64,000 bases of DNA from Alishewanella longhuensis (GTDB taxonomy: Bacteria; Pseudomonadota; Gammaproteobacteria; Enterobacterales; Alteromonadaceae), in assembly GCF_014653435.1 (NCBI RefSeq), contig NZ_BNAO01000001.1, forward strand, positions 248,001 to 312,000, given 5' to 3'. Of the stretch, positions 28,585 to 37,964 are shown one piece after another. The position numbers were made by a program, and so were the translations under genes. The notes beneath the pieces were generated by a model. That model was not told where the DNA came from. It saw only the letters and a list, made by a program, of their open reading frames with translations, and did no database searches. Numbering within the stretch: position 1 is the first letter of the stretch; each line of letters begins with the position of its first letter.

Positions 28585-29064
28585 ATGAAATTAGCGTTAT
28601 TAGCTGTATCAGCATTAACTTTATCAATGGTTACTGCACCTGCAGTTCAGGCACAGCAAAAAGTAAACCCATGGAAGCAATGTGGTATCGGCGCAATGAT
28701 TTTTGATGATAACGGCACAGCCGCCGCTATTTCAAACGTAATTTGGGACTTAGGTACAACAGCGGTGTCTTCAAACGTAAGTTCGCAAGATTCTTGTAAT
28801 GGCCTTAAGGTAGCTGCTGCTGAGTTTATTAACAGCACTATCACCAACATTGAAGAAGAAACTGTGATTGGTGAAGGCCAGCATTTAACTGCTATGTTGA
28901 ATTTAATGGGTTGCGAAGTTGCAGCGCACTCTGCCATTATTCAGGACGTTCGTGCTGATTTAGATGTATCAGTTGCTGATAAATCCAGCAAGGCAGAAGC
29001 CTACTATTCACAGCTAGATAGCACTATCACCAGCAAATTTGCTGCTCAGTGTCAGATTATCTAA
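28585..29064 (+). CDS. DUF3015 family secreted protein
   Basis: Function unknown. The ATG at 28585 (GGAG 8-9 nt upstream) gives 159 residues with a signal peptide ending VQA (about 23). The mature part begins NPWKQCGIGAMIFDDNGTAAAISN and carries four cysteines, likely two disulfides (CGIG, DSCNG, MGCEV, AQCQII), as well as the family blocks WDLGTTAVSSNVSS and GEGQHLTAMLNLMGC. It is followed by its own terminator and by a DUF4105 gene; this pair is common in related marine genomes. Confidence 0.85.
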   Translation: MKLALLAVSALTLSMVTAPAVQAQQKVNPWKQCGIGAMIFDDNGTAAAISNVIWDLGTTAVSSNVSSQDSCNGLKVAAAEFINSTITNIEEETVIGEGQHLTAMLNLMGCEVAAHSAIIQDVRADLDVSVADKSSKAEAYYSQLDSTITSKFAAQCQII

Positions 29065-29084
29065 TATATTTTTAATTTTGAGAA

Positions 29085-29109
29085 AACCCGCAGCTCTGCG
29101 GGTTTTTTT
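29085..29109 (+). terminator. terminator of the DUF3015 gene
   Basis: An 8-bp stem AACCCGCA/TGCGGGTT with loop GCTC is followed by seven T. Confidence 0.93.
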
Positions 29110-29132
29110 ACTTTTTAACGTCTGAGTTTTGT

Positions 29133-30980
29133 ATGAAGCTATTTTGTATAGCCTTGCTAAGTATTTTGGCTTCACCAGTCTGGTCCGCGAGTAATAATTT
29201 GTTCAGGTGGCAAGCTGATATTGAACGCTTAGCTGTCGATCCATATTGGCTAGCGTTGTTACATAAGCCAAGTGTTAAGTCGAATAGTGAAATTATTGAC
29301 CCCGGTTTTTTCTTATCTGGTTCCGATGACTCACGAGCTGAGTTAACCGCTACACTAGCGGCATTACTAGCACCAGTTGCAGCAGATGAAAACGAGCATG
29401 CACAATGTCGCTTTATTGCTCGGTCACACTGGTTGCAGCAACAGCTCCCGCAATTATCAATTTTGCTACCTAAAGTGCAATGTGACTTATTTAATCGCTG
29501 GAGTGATCACCAACAGATTGAATCAGTTAGTGCAATTTTTGCCAGTGGTTACTTGGGAAACCCGGCATCCTTTTATGGTCACATACTGTTAAAGTTCAAT
29601 AGTTCAGCTGAAAAGCGTGCCTTGTTACAACAGCAAAATATCAATTTCGGCGCAGCCGTGCCTGATAATCAAAACCCGCTAATCTACATTGTGAAGGGTT
29701 TGGCCGGTGGCTACAACGCGGTGTTTTCATATGGTGATTTTTATCGTAACACCCAAACCTACGGTGAGAATGAACTGCGTGATCTTTGGGAATATAAGCT
29801 GGCTCTCACTCCTGCCGAAATGCAACAACTGCTCTTTCACGCCTGGGAGTTAATTGGTCGCGACTATATTTATTATTTTTTAAAAGAAAATTGCGCTTAT
29901 CGCATGGCTGAATTATTGGAGTTAGTGATTCAGCAACGGTTGATTAGCAAGCGCCAGCCCTATGCGATGCCTATCAGCGTTTTTCATCGATTAGCGGAAA
30001 TTAAACATCATGGCAGACCATTAGTGGCTGAAATTATTCAGCATCCTTCCCGGCAAAAACGCTTGGTGGCAGGGTACCAGCAAGCAACGGATAAGATGCA
30101 ACAGGCTGTTGCTGCAATCATTGTTAATAATTACATCTTAGATTTAGAAGAGTTTCAAAGCCTTAATACTTCAGAGCAGAGTCAGGTATTAGAAATTCTG
30201 TTTGATTATTTGGAGTTTCTAAACATTTCTGATGATTCTGTGCAGCGTACTCAGCAAAAAAATCAGCTGTTAAGGGCGCGCTTGCGGTTACCACCCGGTC
30301 CACAAACACGCCTGGCATTTAATGATGCAGCTCCGCACCTCAGTACTTATCCATCATTATTACAAGTTTCATGGATCGAAACCGAGCAAAAGCCTGCTTT
30401 GGAAGTTCGGTTTAGGGCAACATACTATGATCTGTTAACCGCTAATCGGGATAAGGCGATGTTTTCAGCATTGTCGATGTTTGATTTACACCTTCGTCAG
30501 CAAAACAACAGCCTGCAGCTATATCGATTTGAACTACTCAACATTGAGAATATGAATTTGTCACAGACAGGTTTACCTGAAGATGGCGGGTTAGCCTGGA
30601 AAGTTAATTTTGGTTATGCCGCCGAGAATTTGGCGTGTTGGCGCTGTCAAACTGTGCAATTTACCGGTGGCATAGGGAAAGCGTGGCAAGTAAACAATGC
30701 CATGTTTTATGTTATGCAAGATGGACGGTTACACCAGAACCAACAATATAGCGGTGTTTTATCTACGGATAGCCGTTTAGGTACTGTATTCGAATTAGAT
30801 ACTGTATGGCGTATCCAACTGGAGTTTGGTTATCGGGCGTACCTAGGTTCGGCTGCTGAGAATTTTGTTTGGTATCGGTTGCAGCAGCGTTTTGGTAATA
30901 GTCAGCGTTGGGATCTAAGAGTTGCTGTAGAAAGACAACGAAGCACAGAAGGGCGTTTGGCCGTTAGTTACTATTGGTAG
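29133..30980 (+). CDS. DUF4105 domain outer-surface or periplasmic protein
   Basis: Function unknown. The 615 residues start with a signal peptide (about 1-18, ending VWSA). They include the DUF4105 core, with FASGYLGNPASFYGHILLKF, KGLAGGYNAVFSYGDFY and DYIYYFLKENCAYRM; the last contains a Cys next to Asn that resembles the permuted NlpC/P60-like catalytic neighbourhood of this group. The C-terminal third is beta-rich with many Tyr/Trp/Gln strands and ends in an aromatic residue (SYYW), consistent with a barrel-like tail. It sits just downstream of the DUF3015 gene but past a terminator, so it may have its own promoter. Confidence 0.8.
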   Translation: MKLFCIALLSILASPVWSASNNLFRWQADIERLAVDPYWLALLHKPSVKSNSEIIDPGFFLSGSDDSRAELTATLAALLAPVAADENEHAQCRFIARSHWLQQQLPQLSILLPKVQCDLFNRWSDHQQIESVSAIFASGYLGNPASFYGHILLKFNSSAEKRALLQQQNINFGAAVPDNQNPLIYIVKGLAGGYNAVFSYGDFYRNTQTYGENELRDLWEYKLALTPAEMQQLLFHAWELIGRDYIYYFLKENCAYRMAELLELVIQQRLISKRQPYAMPISVFHRLAEIKHHGRPLVAEIIQHPSRQKRLVAGYQQATDKMQQAVAAIIVNNYILDLEEFQSLNTSEQSQVLEILFDYLEFLNISDDSVQRTQQKNQLLRARLRLPPGPQTRLAFNDAAPHLSTYPSLLQVSWIETEQKPALEVRFRATYYDLLTANRDKAMFSALSMFDLHLRQQNNSLQLYRFELLNIENMNLSQTGLPEDGGLAWKVNFGYAAENLACWRCQTVQFTGGIGKAWQVNNAMFYVMQDGRLHQNQQYSGVLSTDSRLGTVFELDTVWRIQLEFGYRAYLGSAAENFVWYRLQQRFGNSQRWDLRVAVERQRSTEGRLAVSYYW

Positions 30981-31088
30981 TGTTGTCATCGAAAAATACG
31001 ATTTTTGTGCAAGAAAGTAGCCGCTTGTGTATAGCGAGAACAGCGGCTAATCTTATCTAGTAGCATTTGAATTTTAATAAGGAAATTT

Positions 31089-31328
31089 ATGAGTTTTATT
31101 GTTTTTTTAATTCTGGGCGCTTTAGCCGGTTGGTTGGCTGGCAATATTATGAAAGGCCGCGGTTTTGGTCTGTTAGGCAATATAATCGTGGGTATTGTTG
31201 GTTCGGTCCTGGGCGGCTTTTTATTTAGTGCCCTCGGCTTGCAGGCCTTTGGTTTTATTGGTTCGCTAATAATGGCGACGGTAGGGGCAGTAGTGCTGTT
31301 GTTTCTGATTAGTTTGATTAAACGTTAA
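31089..31328 (+). CDS. GlsB/YeaQ/YmgE-family membrane protein
   Basis: Small stress-associated inner-membrane protein of unknown role. The 79 residues form three hydrophobic segments with the family motifs LGALAGWLAGNIMKGRG, then a GLLGNIIVGIVGSVLGGFL block and a final LIMATVGAVVLLFLISLIKR. AAGGAAA lies before the ATG. Its last codons overlap the stop of the converging DUF1289 gene by 4 bp. Confidence 0.9.
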   Translation: MSFIVFLILGALAGWLAGNIMKGRGFGLLGNIIVGIVGSVLGGFLFSALGLQAFGFIGSLIMATVGAVVLLFLISLIKR

Positions 31329-31570
31329 AATAGCTCTAAGGAGGAAGGGGTATCTACCGCAGATTCTTCTTTTTGCTGTTTTTGTTTTAAACGTGCCCTG
31401 CGCTGTGCCAGTAAGCGTAAGATATGCGCCCGTTCGCTGGCAGGTTTTAGATGCCAGTTAAAGCGCTCATCGCGCGAGCGCAAGCAGCCAAGGCAATAGC
31501 CACGGTTATTGCTTTGGCACACCCCAATGCAGGGGTTGGCAATGTCAAATAGTTCTAGTTGGTCCATCAC
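31325..31570 (-). CDS. DUF1289 domain protein
   Basis: Short 81-residue protein of unknown function. It has the DUF1289 cysteine motif CIGVCQSNNRGYCLGCLRSRDE, predicted to bind metal (possibly an Fe-S or Zn site), followed by a basic helical tail (RLLAQRRARLKQKQQKEE). It is convergent with, and overlaps the end of, the YeaQ-type gene. Confidence 0.88.
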   Translation of the reverse strand: MMDQLELFDIANPCIGVCQSNNRGYCLGCLRSRDERFNWHLKPASERAHILRLLAQRRARLKQKQQKEESAVDTPSSLELF

Positions 31571-31695
31571 AGGTTGTACCTGTTGCGTTAGGCCGCTGTT
31601 AAGCGTTTTACTACTCTCTTTACTGTAGTTTTTTCTGCCAACTTGTACAAATTTTAATTATTTTCGCCTAAAAGCACTTTTTCTGCAAAAAGCGG

Positions 31696-31724
31696 TTGAC
31701 TCCAGACTGATAGACGTCTATTAA
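31696..31724 (+). promoter_or_regulatory. promoter of the ilv operon
   Basis: TTGACT (31696-31701) and TATTAA (31719-31724) are 17 bp apart, about 65 bp upstream of the leader peptide ATG. This gives a leader RNA of the length expected for attenuation. Confidence 0.65.
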
Positions 31725-31791
31725 TAGATGCATCTTGGTTTGAATAATCAAATCATCTCCAATTAACCGTTAGAGTTAGTGAGTAAATAAC

Positions 31792-31878
31792 ATGCGTTTA
31801 GCGTCAGTTCTAAACATTATTGTCCTCGTAGTCGTGGTGATTATTAATCTCCGCGGGGGCGGTGTATTGGAACGATAA
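31792..31878 (+). CDS. ilvL: ilv operon leader peptide
   Basis: A 28-residue peptide: MRLASVLN, then the run IIVLVVVVIINL, then RGGGVLER. Ten of these twelve middle codons are Ile, Val or Leu, the amino acids that control ilv operons by attenuation, as in E. coli ilvL. Ribosome stalling at these codons when charged tRNAs are scarce would favour an antiterminator. A terminator hairpin lies 23 nt after its stop and ilvG follows. The start is ATG; it is too short for standard gene finders. Confidence 0.92.
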   Translation: MRLASVLNIIVLVVVVIINLRGGGVLER

Positions 31879-31901
31879 AGCGCATTAAGTCGACTTCCAG
31901 C

Positions 31902-31940
31902 AAAACCCCCGCTCCGCAAGGACCGGGGGTTTTCTCGTTT
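31902..31940 (+). terminator. ilvL attenuator: attenuator terminator of the ilv operon
   Basis: The stem AAAACCCCC / GGGGGTTTT (31902-31910 with 31925-31933) is followed by CTCGTTTT. The G-rich segment CGCGGGGGCGG inside the leader reading frame (about 31851-31862) can pair with the same CCCCC strand, giving the expected antiterminator alternative. Confidence 0.88.
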
Positions 31941-32011
31941 TAAGACCCACAAAAACCTTAAAGCGAGAACAAAAAAAATAGCAAAAACCTAATAAAGGCA
32001 AGAGGTTACAA

Positions 32012-33658
32012 ATGAACGGCGCAGAATTGGTATTAAAGGTATTACAGCAGCAAGGGGTAGACACCATCTTTGGTTACCCGGGCGGCGCTATTATGCCAAT
32101 CTACGATGCTATCTATCACAGCACGGTAAAACACTATCTGTGCCGGCATGAGCAGGGTGGAGCCTTTTCGGCTATCGGTTATGCCCGTGCCTCTGGCAAA
32201 GTGGGCGTATGCTTAGCCACTTCTGGCCCCGGTGCCACTAACCTTATTACCTCACTGGCAGATGCCTTATTAGATTCTGTGCCATTGGTAGCGATTACCG
32301 GTCAGGTGTCACAAGCGGTCATGGGCAGTGATGCTTTTCAGGAAGTCGATGTATTGGGTTTAAGCTTAAGTGTGACCAAGCACAGCTTTATGGTGCGCAA
32401 CGTAAATGATCTGGCGGCCACCTTGCAAGAGGCCTTTCGCTTGGCGCAAAGCGGCCGGCCAGGTCCAGTGTTGGTAGATATCCCCAAGGACATTCAACTG
32501 GCACCTGCGGTAGAGCCCGAGTGGCCTGAGTATCCCGCTCCCCGTATTGCCACCTCATTGGCTAATGCCGCTAAAGCCCGACAGTTAATTGCTGATGCCA
32601 AAAAACCTATTGCTTATATCGGTGGTGGCGTGCAGATGGCCGATGCGCTGGCGCAGTTACAGACATTCTTAGCCGAGAGCGCTATGCCCTCCGTAACGAC
32701 GTTAAAAGGCATGGGCTCGGTAGCCCGGGCCAACCCGCATTATTTAGGTATGTTAGGGATGCATGGCACCCAAGCGGCTAATTTAGCGGTGCAGCAGTGT
32801 GATTTGCTGATCTGTTTAGGTGCCCGTTTTGATGACAGAGTGACCGGCAACTTAGCCAAGTTTGCCCCTGATGCCAAAGTTATTCATGTAGATATCGACC
32901 CGGCTGAAATCAACAAAGTGCGCTTTGCTGACTGCGCCTTTATCGGTGATATGAAGCAAATATTGCCAGCTATTAGCGCACCAACTCAGTGTGAGGACTG
33001 GTTAGCGCATTGTCTGCAGTTAAAGCAGCAATATGGCTGGCGCTATGATCATCCGGGCGAGCGCATCTACGCCCCGTTAATGTTAAAACAGTTAAGCGAT
33101 CGTATGCCCGATAACAGCGTGGTGTGTTGTGATGTGGGCCAGCACCAAATGTGGGTAGCGCAGCATATGCGCTTTAATAGCCCTAGAAATCACTTATCCA
33201 GTGGTGGCTTAGGTACTATGGGCTTTGGTTTGCCCGCAGCCATTGGTGCCAAGTTAGCCCGGCCACAAGATACTGTTATTGCGGTGAGTGGCGATGGCTC
33301 CTTTATGATGAACGTGCAGGAGCTGGGTACCATTAAGCGGTTTCGCTTACCGGTTAAAATCGTGATAGTCGATAACCAGCGCTTAGGCATGGTAAAGCAA
33401 TGGCAGCAGCTGTTTTTTAATGAGCGCTATAGTGAAACCGATTTATCAGATAACCCGGATTTTGTGGCGCTGGCAGCTGCTTTTGCCATTCCGGGCCACA
33501 CCATTACCCGTAAAGATGAAGTAGAAAGTGCGCTGGATGCCATGTTTACCTGGCCTGGCCCTTATTTACTGCATGTAAGAATTGATGAAAAAGACAACGT
33601 CTGGCCATTAGTACCGCCAGGTGCCGCGAATGAAGATATGTTGACGGAGACTAACTAA
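32012..33658 (+). CDS. ilvG: acetolactate synthase II large subunit IlvG
   Basis: ThDP-dependent enzyme that starts valine, leucine and isoleucine synthesis. At 548 residues it equals full-length E. coli IlvG, and unlike E. coli K-12 the frame is intact. Visible are [13 protein letters not shown], the catalytic Glu in [18 protein letters not shown], and the ThDP motif [19 protein letters not shown] ending near the conserved [12 protein letters not shown]-like block. ilvM overlaps its stop (TAATG), the standard arrangement for this heteromer. Confidence 0.96.
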   Translation: MNGAELVLKVLQQQGVDTIFGYPGGAIMPIYDAIYHSTVKHYLCRHEQGGAFSAIGYARASGKVGVCLATSGPGATNLITSLADALLDSVPLVAITGQVSQAVMGSDAFQEVDVLGLSLSVTKHSFMVRNVNDLAATLQEAFRLAQSGRPGPVLVDIPKDIQLAPAVEPEWPEYPAPRIATSLANAAKARQLIADAKKPIAYIGGGVQMADALAQLQTFLAESAMPSVTTLKGMGSVARANPHYLGMLGMHGTQAANLAVQQCDLLICLGARFDDRVTGNLAKFAPDAKVIHVDIDPAEINKVRFADCAFIGDMKQILPAISAPTQCEDWLAHCLQLKQQYGWRYDHPGERIYAPLMLKQLSDRMPDNSVVCCDVGQHQMWVAQHMRFNSPRNHLSSGGLGTMGFGLPAAIGAKLARPQDTVIAVSGDGSFMMNVQELGTIKRFRLPVKIVIVDNQRLGMVKQWQQLFFNERYSETDLSDNPDFVALAAAFAIPGHTITRKDEVESALDAMFTWPGPYLLHVRIDEKDNVWPLVPPGAANEDMLTETN

Positions 33659-33912
33659 TGCAGCATACCCTAACCATCACCACCAGCAACGAAGCCAGCG
33701 TAGTTGAACGTTTATTACAGGTAACCCGCTATCGCGGTTATCAGTTAGCCGGTTTAGAGTTAACGCCGTTAACCGACAGAGCCGGTATGCAGATCACGCT
33801 AAAAGTAAAAAGCGACAAGCCTATTACGCTGCTAACGAATCAATTAGCTAAACTTTATGATGTACAGCAATTAGCCTTGGCTTCTGCTGATGTGGCCGTA
33901 CTGCGCGCCTAG
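33658..33912 (+). CDS. ilvM: acetolactate synthase II small subunit IlvM
   Basis: Regulatory ACT-domain subunit of isozyme II. The 84 residues contain the ACT core (SVVERLLQVTRYRGYQLAGL, then MQITLKVKSDKPITLLTNQL and KLYDVQQL), which matches the E. coli length. Its start overlaps the ilvG stop by one base. Confidence 0.93.
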   Translation: MQHTLTITTSNEASVVERLLQVTRYRGYQLAGLELTPLTDRAGMQITLKVKSDKPITLLTNQLAKLYDVQQLALASADVAVLRA

Positions 33913-33947
33913 ACTTATTTTAAATTAGATTAAACAGGACAGATTTC

Positions 33948-35798
33948 ATGCCAAAGTTAAGATCCGCAACCGTTACCGAAGGCCGCAATATGGCAGGCGC
34001 CAGAGCCTTATGGCGTGCCACTGGCGTAAAAGACACCGACTTCGGTAAGCCGATAGTGGCTGTAGTAAACTCTTTTGTGGAATTTGTGCCAGGCCATGTG
34101 CATTTACGTGATCTGGGTAAGTTGGTAGCTGCCAGTATTGTTGAAGCCGGCGGTATTGCCAAAGAATTTAATACCATAGCGGTGGATGACGGCATTGCGA
34201 TGGGCCATGGTGGTATGTTGTATAGCCTGCCATCGCGCGAGCTGATTGCCGATTCGGTTGAATATATGATCAACGCACACTGTGCCGATGCCATGGTGTG
34301 TATCTCGAATTGCGACAAAATCACCCCCGGCATGTTAATGGCCGCGATGCGCTTAAATATCCCGGTTATTTTTGTCTCTGGCGGCCCGATGGAAGCCGGT
34401 AAAACTAAATTATCGGATCAAATCATTAAGCTCGACTTAGTCGATGCGATGGTGTCGGCGGCCGATCCTAAAGTCAGTGATAGCGACAGTGAGCAAATTG
34501 AAAAAAGTGCTTGCCCAACCTGTGGTAGCTGCTCGGGCATGTTTACCGCCAACTCCATGAACTGTCTAGTAGAAGCCCTGGGCCTGGGGCAACCAGGCAA
34601 CGGCTCTTTATTGGCGACCCATGCCGATCGTAAGGAGCTATTTGTGCAAGCTGGCTACCGTATTATGGAGCTGTGCAATCGCTGGTATAAAAACGATGAT
34701 GCCAGTGCCTTGCCGCGCAATATTGGTAATAAAACCGCCTTTGAAAACGCCATGATGCTGGATATCGCCATGGGCGGCTCTACCAATACGGTGCTGCACT
34801 TGTTAGCCGCAGCCATTGAAGCCGAAGTCGATTTCACCATGGCCGATATCGATCGCTTATCGCGCATTGTGCCGCATTTAAGTAAGGTGGCGCCTTCTAC
34901 CCAAAAATACCATATGGAAGATGTGCATCGCGCCGGTGGCGTTATTGCCATTCTGGCTGAGCTAAACCGCGCCGGTTTACTTAATGCCAATACCCCGCAT
35001 GTGTCGGGTAATTCCTTAGCGGAAGTGCTGGCAAAATGGGATATCAAAACCACGACCGATGAAAATGTGCGGCAGTTTTATATGGCCGGCCCAGCCGGTA
35101 TCCGAACTACCCAGGCGTTTTCACAGAATTGCCGTTATCCGTCATTGGATGATGATCGCGCTGAGGGCTGTATTCGTGATAAAGCCAATGCCTACTCGCA
35201 AGACGGTGGTTTGGCGGTGTTGTTTGGTAACTTAGCGCCCAATGGCTGTATTGTAAAAACCGCCGGGGTAGAAAAAGAAAACCTGGTATTCACCGGTCGC
35301 GCCCGGGTGTTTGAAAGCCAGGATGATGCGGTAGCGGCGATTTTAGGCGGTAAAGTGGTGGCAGGTGATGCAGTAATTATCCGCTACGAAGGCCCGAAAG
35401 GCGGCCCGGGTATGCAGGAAATGTTGTATCCCACCAGTTACTTAAAATCGATGGGTTTAGGTAAAGCCTGTGCCTTGATCACCGATGGCCGTTTTTCGGG
35501 CGGGACTTCGGGCCTGTCTATTGGTCACGTTTCCCCTGAAGCGGCCAGTGGTGGCACCATCGCCTTAATTGCTGAGGGCGATCGGATTGAGATTGATATA
35601 CCTAACCGCAAAATTGCGGTGGCAGTAAGCGATGAAGAGCTGGCTGTGCGTCGTGCCGCGATGCAAGCGAAAGGAGCCAAAGCCTGGAAGCCGGAGAACC
35701 GGCAGCGGGTGGTAAGTTCTGCATTAAAGGCGTATGCGTTATTAGCCAGTAGTGCGGATAAAGGTGCGGTAAGGGATGTGTCTAAACTCGAAGAGTAG
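33948..35798 (+). CDS. ilvD: dihydroxy-acid dehydratase IlvD
   Basis: Fe-S dehydratase acting third in valine/isoleucine synthesis. The 616-residue protein contains the cluster cysteines in [10 protein letters not shown] and [18 protein letters not shown], and the C-terminal [21 protein letters not shown] motif. In E. coli ilvE lies between ilvM and ilvD; here only 35 bp separate them, so the transaminase is encoded elsewhere. Confidence 0.97.
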   Translation: MPKLRSATVTEGRNMAGARALWRATGVKDTDFGKPIVAVVNSFVEFVPGHVHLRDLGKLVAASIVEAGGIAKEFNTIAVDDGIAMGHGGMLYSLPSRELIADSVEYMINAHCADAMVCISNCDKITPGMLMAAMRLNIPVIFVSGGPMEAGKTKLSDQIIKLDLVDAMVSAADPKVSDSDSEQIEKSACPTCGSCSGMFTANSMNCLVEALGLGQPGNGSLLATHADRKELFVQAGYRIMELCNRWYKNDDASALPRNIGNKTAFENAMMLDIAMGGSTNTVLHLLAAAIEAEVDFTMADIDRLSRIVPHLSKVAPSTQKYHMEDVHRAGGVIAILAELNRAGLLNANTPHVSGNSLAEVLAKWDIKTTTDENVRQFYMAGPAGIRTTQAFSQNCRYPSLDDDRAEGCIRDKANAYSQDGGLAVLFGNLAPNGCIVKTAGVEKENLVFTGRARVFESQDDAVAAILGGKVVAGDAVIIRYEGPKGGPGMQEMLYPTSYLKSMGLGKACALITDGRFSGGTSGLSIGHVSPEAASGGTIALIAEGDRIEIDIPNRKIAVAVSDEELAVRRAAMQAKGAKAWKPENRQRVVSSALKAYALLASSADKGAVRDVSKLEE

Positions 35799-35872
35799 CG
35801 TCAAGGATCGAGTTGAAAGCTTCGACCACAAACTGCACACAAGGGCGCCGTAAATACTTCCTTGTAGGCTCC

Positions 35873-35894
35873 TGTCCGGCATCCATGCCGTACA
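35873..35894. repeat. REP-like palindrome between ilvD and ilvA
   Basis: TGTCCGGCAT and ATGCCGTACA flank CC as an imperfect palindrome (9 of 10 pairs) within a 183-bp gap. The surrounding GCGCCGTAAATAC/TTGTAGGCTC sequence resembles dispersed intergenic repeats of marine gammaproteobacteria. Copy number cannot be judged from this window, where I see no second full copy. Confidence 0.4.
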
Positions 35895-35981
35895 CGCCTT
35901 GTTTAGCAGTTTCTGGTCTTCGCTAGCGACTTCAGTGTTTCAGATGGTACAAGCATAACGACTAAAGGCAGTGGATGAACA

Positions 35982-37550
35982 ATGAATAACCTGGCAATAG
36001 CACAAACAGCACAAAGCGATACTGAGGTGATGCAGCAGTATCTGCGGGAAATCTTGCTGTCGCCGGTGTATCAGGCGGCGGTCGAAACGCCGTTGGATGA
36101 GATGCTGAAATTAAGCCAGCGGCTGGGGCATCAGGTGCTGTTAAAGCGCGAAGATAAGCAGCCGGTGTATTCGTTTAAGTTGCGCGGTGCTTTTCATAAG
36201 CTGCATAAAGTAAAGCTACAAAGCCCCGAGGCCAGCGTAGTGTGTGCCTCGGCAGGTAATCATGCGCAGGGCGTGGCACTGTCTGCCAGTAAGCTGGGGT
36301 TAAAAGCGACTATTGTAATGCCAATTACTACGCCAGAGATCAAAGTGGCGGCAGTAAGGGCACTGGGTGGCAATGTGGTGCTGCATGGCACGGCTTTTGA
36401 CGAAGCGAACAGCTTTGCTATTAATAAAGCGCAAACCGAGGGCGCGATTTATATTCCGCCTTTTGATGATGCCGATGTAATTGCCGGGCAAGGTACGGTA
36501 GCCAAGGAGCTATTAAGCCAGCATAATCAGTTAGATGCGGTGTTTATTCCGGTAGGTGGTGGTGGTTTAATGGCGGGTATGGCGGTGTATATTAAAGCCA
36601 TTCAACCGCATGTAAAAGTGATTGGCGTAGAGCCGGAAGATGCCGCCTGTTTAAAAGCTGCACTGGCAGCGGGTGAGCCGGTAACGCTGGAACGCGTGGG
36701 GCTGTTTGCCGATGGCGTTGCCGTAAAGCGGATTGGCACCGAAAATTTTAATTTAGCTAAACGCTTTTGCGATGAAGTGGTTACTGTTAGCAGTGATGAA
36801 ATCTGTGCTGCCATCAAAGATATTTTTGATGATTTACGTGCCGTAGCCGAGCCGGCCGGTGCGCTGGCCTTGGCAGGCTTAAAAAAATATAGCCAGCGGC
36901 TGAATAACAGCACGCTACCAAAACCGCAGCGTTATGCGGCGGTGTTAAGTGGTGCCAATTTAAACTTTGATACCCTTCGCTATGTGTCGGAGCGCTGTGA
37001 GCTGGGTGAGAAAAAAGAAGCGGTTTTTGCCGTTACCATACCAGAGGAGAAAGGCAGTTTCCGCCGTTTTTGTCAGACATTGGGTGGCCGGGCTATTACT
37101 GAATTTAACTACCGTTATGCCAGTGATCGTAAAGCGCATATTTTTGTTGGCATTAAACTGCGTCATGGCCAGCAAGAGCTAGATACAGTCACCAAGCTAT
37201 TACGTGACGCTGGTTATGATTATCAAGATTTATCTGATGACGAACTCGCAAAACTGCATGTGCGACATATGGTAGGCGGCATGCCGCCGCGTGAGTTACA
37301 AGAGCAGGTATATCAGTTTAACTTTCCGGAGTACCCTGGAGCCTTGATGAATTTTCTAAATACCCTGGGCGAGCATTGGAATATTACGCTGTTTCATTAT
37401 CGTAACCATGGCGCAGCCACCGGCGATGTGCTGGCGGGGTTTGAAGTAGCTAGCCATAACGATATCGCAGCGTATCTGGATAAGTTAGGCTATCAGTATC
37501 AGCAAGTGAGTAATAACCGCAGTTATCAAACGTTTTTAACCGCGGGCTAG
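35982..37550 (+). CDS. ilvA: threonine ammonia-lyase, biosynthetic IlvA
   Basis: PLP enzyme producing 2-oxobutanoate, the first committed step of isoleucine synthesis. The 522 residues contain the PLP lysine in YSFKLRGAFHK, the phosphate-binding VGGGGL, SAGNHAQGVALSA, and two C-terminal ACT-like domains (about 330-515). These have FRRFCQTLGGRAITEFNYR and the second block FPEYPGALMNFLNTLG, which mark the feedback-regulated biosynthetic form, not the catabolic TdcB type. It is last in the ilv cluster. Confidence 0.96.
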   Translation: MNNLAIAQTAQSDTEVMQQYLREILLSPVYQAAVETPLDEMLKLSQRLGHQVLLKREDKQPVYSFKLRGAFHKLHKVKLQSPEASVVCASAGNHAQGVALSASKLGLKATIVMPITTPEIKVAAVRALGGNVVLHGTAFDEANSFAINKAQTEGAIYIPPFDDADVIAGQGTVAKELLSQHNQLDAVFIPVGGGGLMAGMAVYIKAIQPHVKVIGVEPEDAACLKAALAAGEPVTLERVGLFADGVAVKRIGTENFNLAKRFCDEVVTVSSDEICAAIKDIFDDLRAVAEPAGALALAGLKKYSQRLNNSTLPKPQRYAAVLSGANLNFDTLRYVSERCELGEKKEAVFAVTIPEEKGSFRRFCQTLGGRAITEFNYRYASDRKAHIFVGIKLRHGQQELDTVTKLLRDAGYDYQDLSDDELAKLHVRHMVGGMPPRELQEQVYQFNFPEYPGALMNFLNTLGEHWNITLFHYRNHGAATGDVLAGFEVASHNDIAAYLDKLGYQYQQVSNNRSYQTFLTAG

Positions 37551-37693
37551 GGTGTATATAAGCAGCCGGCTCGATACGCCGTGCCGGACTGCCTTATTGT
37601 ATGCAGGTATCAAGACGTGACGGAACTAATACGACTTGCGACTGACTAAGCTAATAGGTAGACTTCGCAGGTTTTTTAGACAGGAGAAGATAG

Positions 37694-37888
37694 ATGAGTA
37701 AACAAGCGGCAACCGAGCATGGCCGCGGGGAAATTCGCGACAATGCATTAAAAGCGCTAGTCACCAGCAAGTTGTTTCAACCCAGGGTGGTGAAAGCGAA
37801 AAAGGGCAAAGGTTCCTACAACCGTAAAGGGCGTACTTCGAAAGATTACGCCCTTGTTGTTTTTAGCCCAGACAAGATGCCAATATAG
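37694..37888 (+). CDS. arfA: alternative ribosome-rescue factor ArfA
   Basis: Rescues ribosomes stalled on non-stop mRNA by recruiting RF2, as backup to tmRNA. The 64-residue frame has the conserved core GEIRDNALKALVTSKLFQPRV followed by KKGKGSYNRKG, as in E. coli ArfA. A terminator hairpin with T tract lies inside the frame (37827-37864). The mature message would therefore end before the stop codon, giving at most about 57 residues on a non-stop mRNA. This is the known design by which tmRNA represses ArfA. A GGAG ribosome site precedes the ATG. Confidence 0.93.
   Translation: MSKQAATEHGRGEIRDNALKALVTSKLFQPRVVKAKKGKGSYNRKGRTSKDYALVVFSPDKMPI
37827..37864 (+). terminator. intragenic terminator within arfA
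   Basis: A perfect 9-bp stem AAGGGCGTA/TACGCCCTT (37827-37855) with an 11-nt loop is followed by GTTGTTTTT, all before the arfA stop codon at 37886-37888. Confidence 0.9.
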
Positions 37889-37964
37889 TAAAAATAAACC
37901 TTAAAGGTTGAAAATAATCTGTTATTCGTTAAAGTATAAACCACTTCGTTAAAAGGATGTTGAT

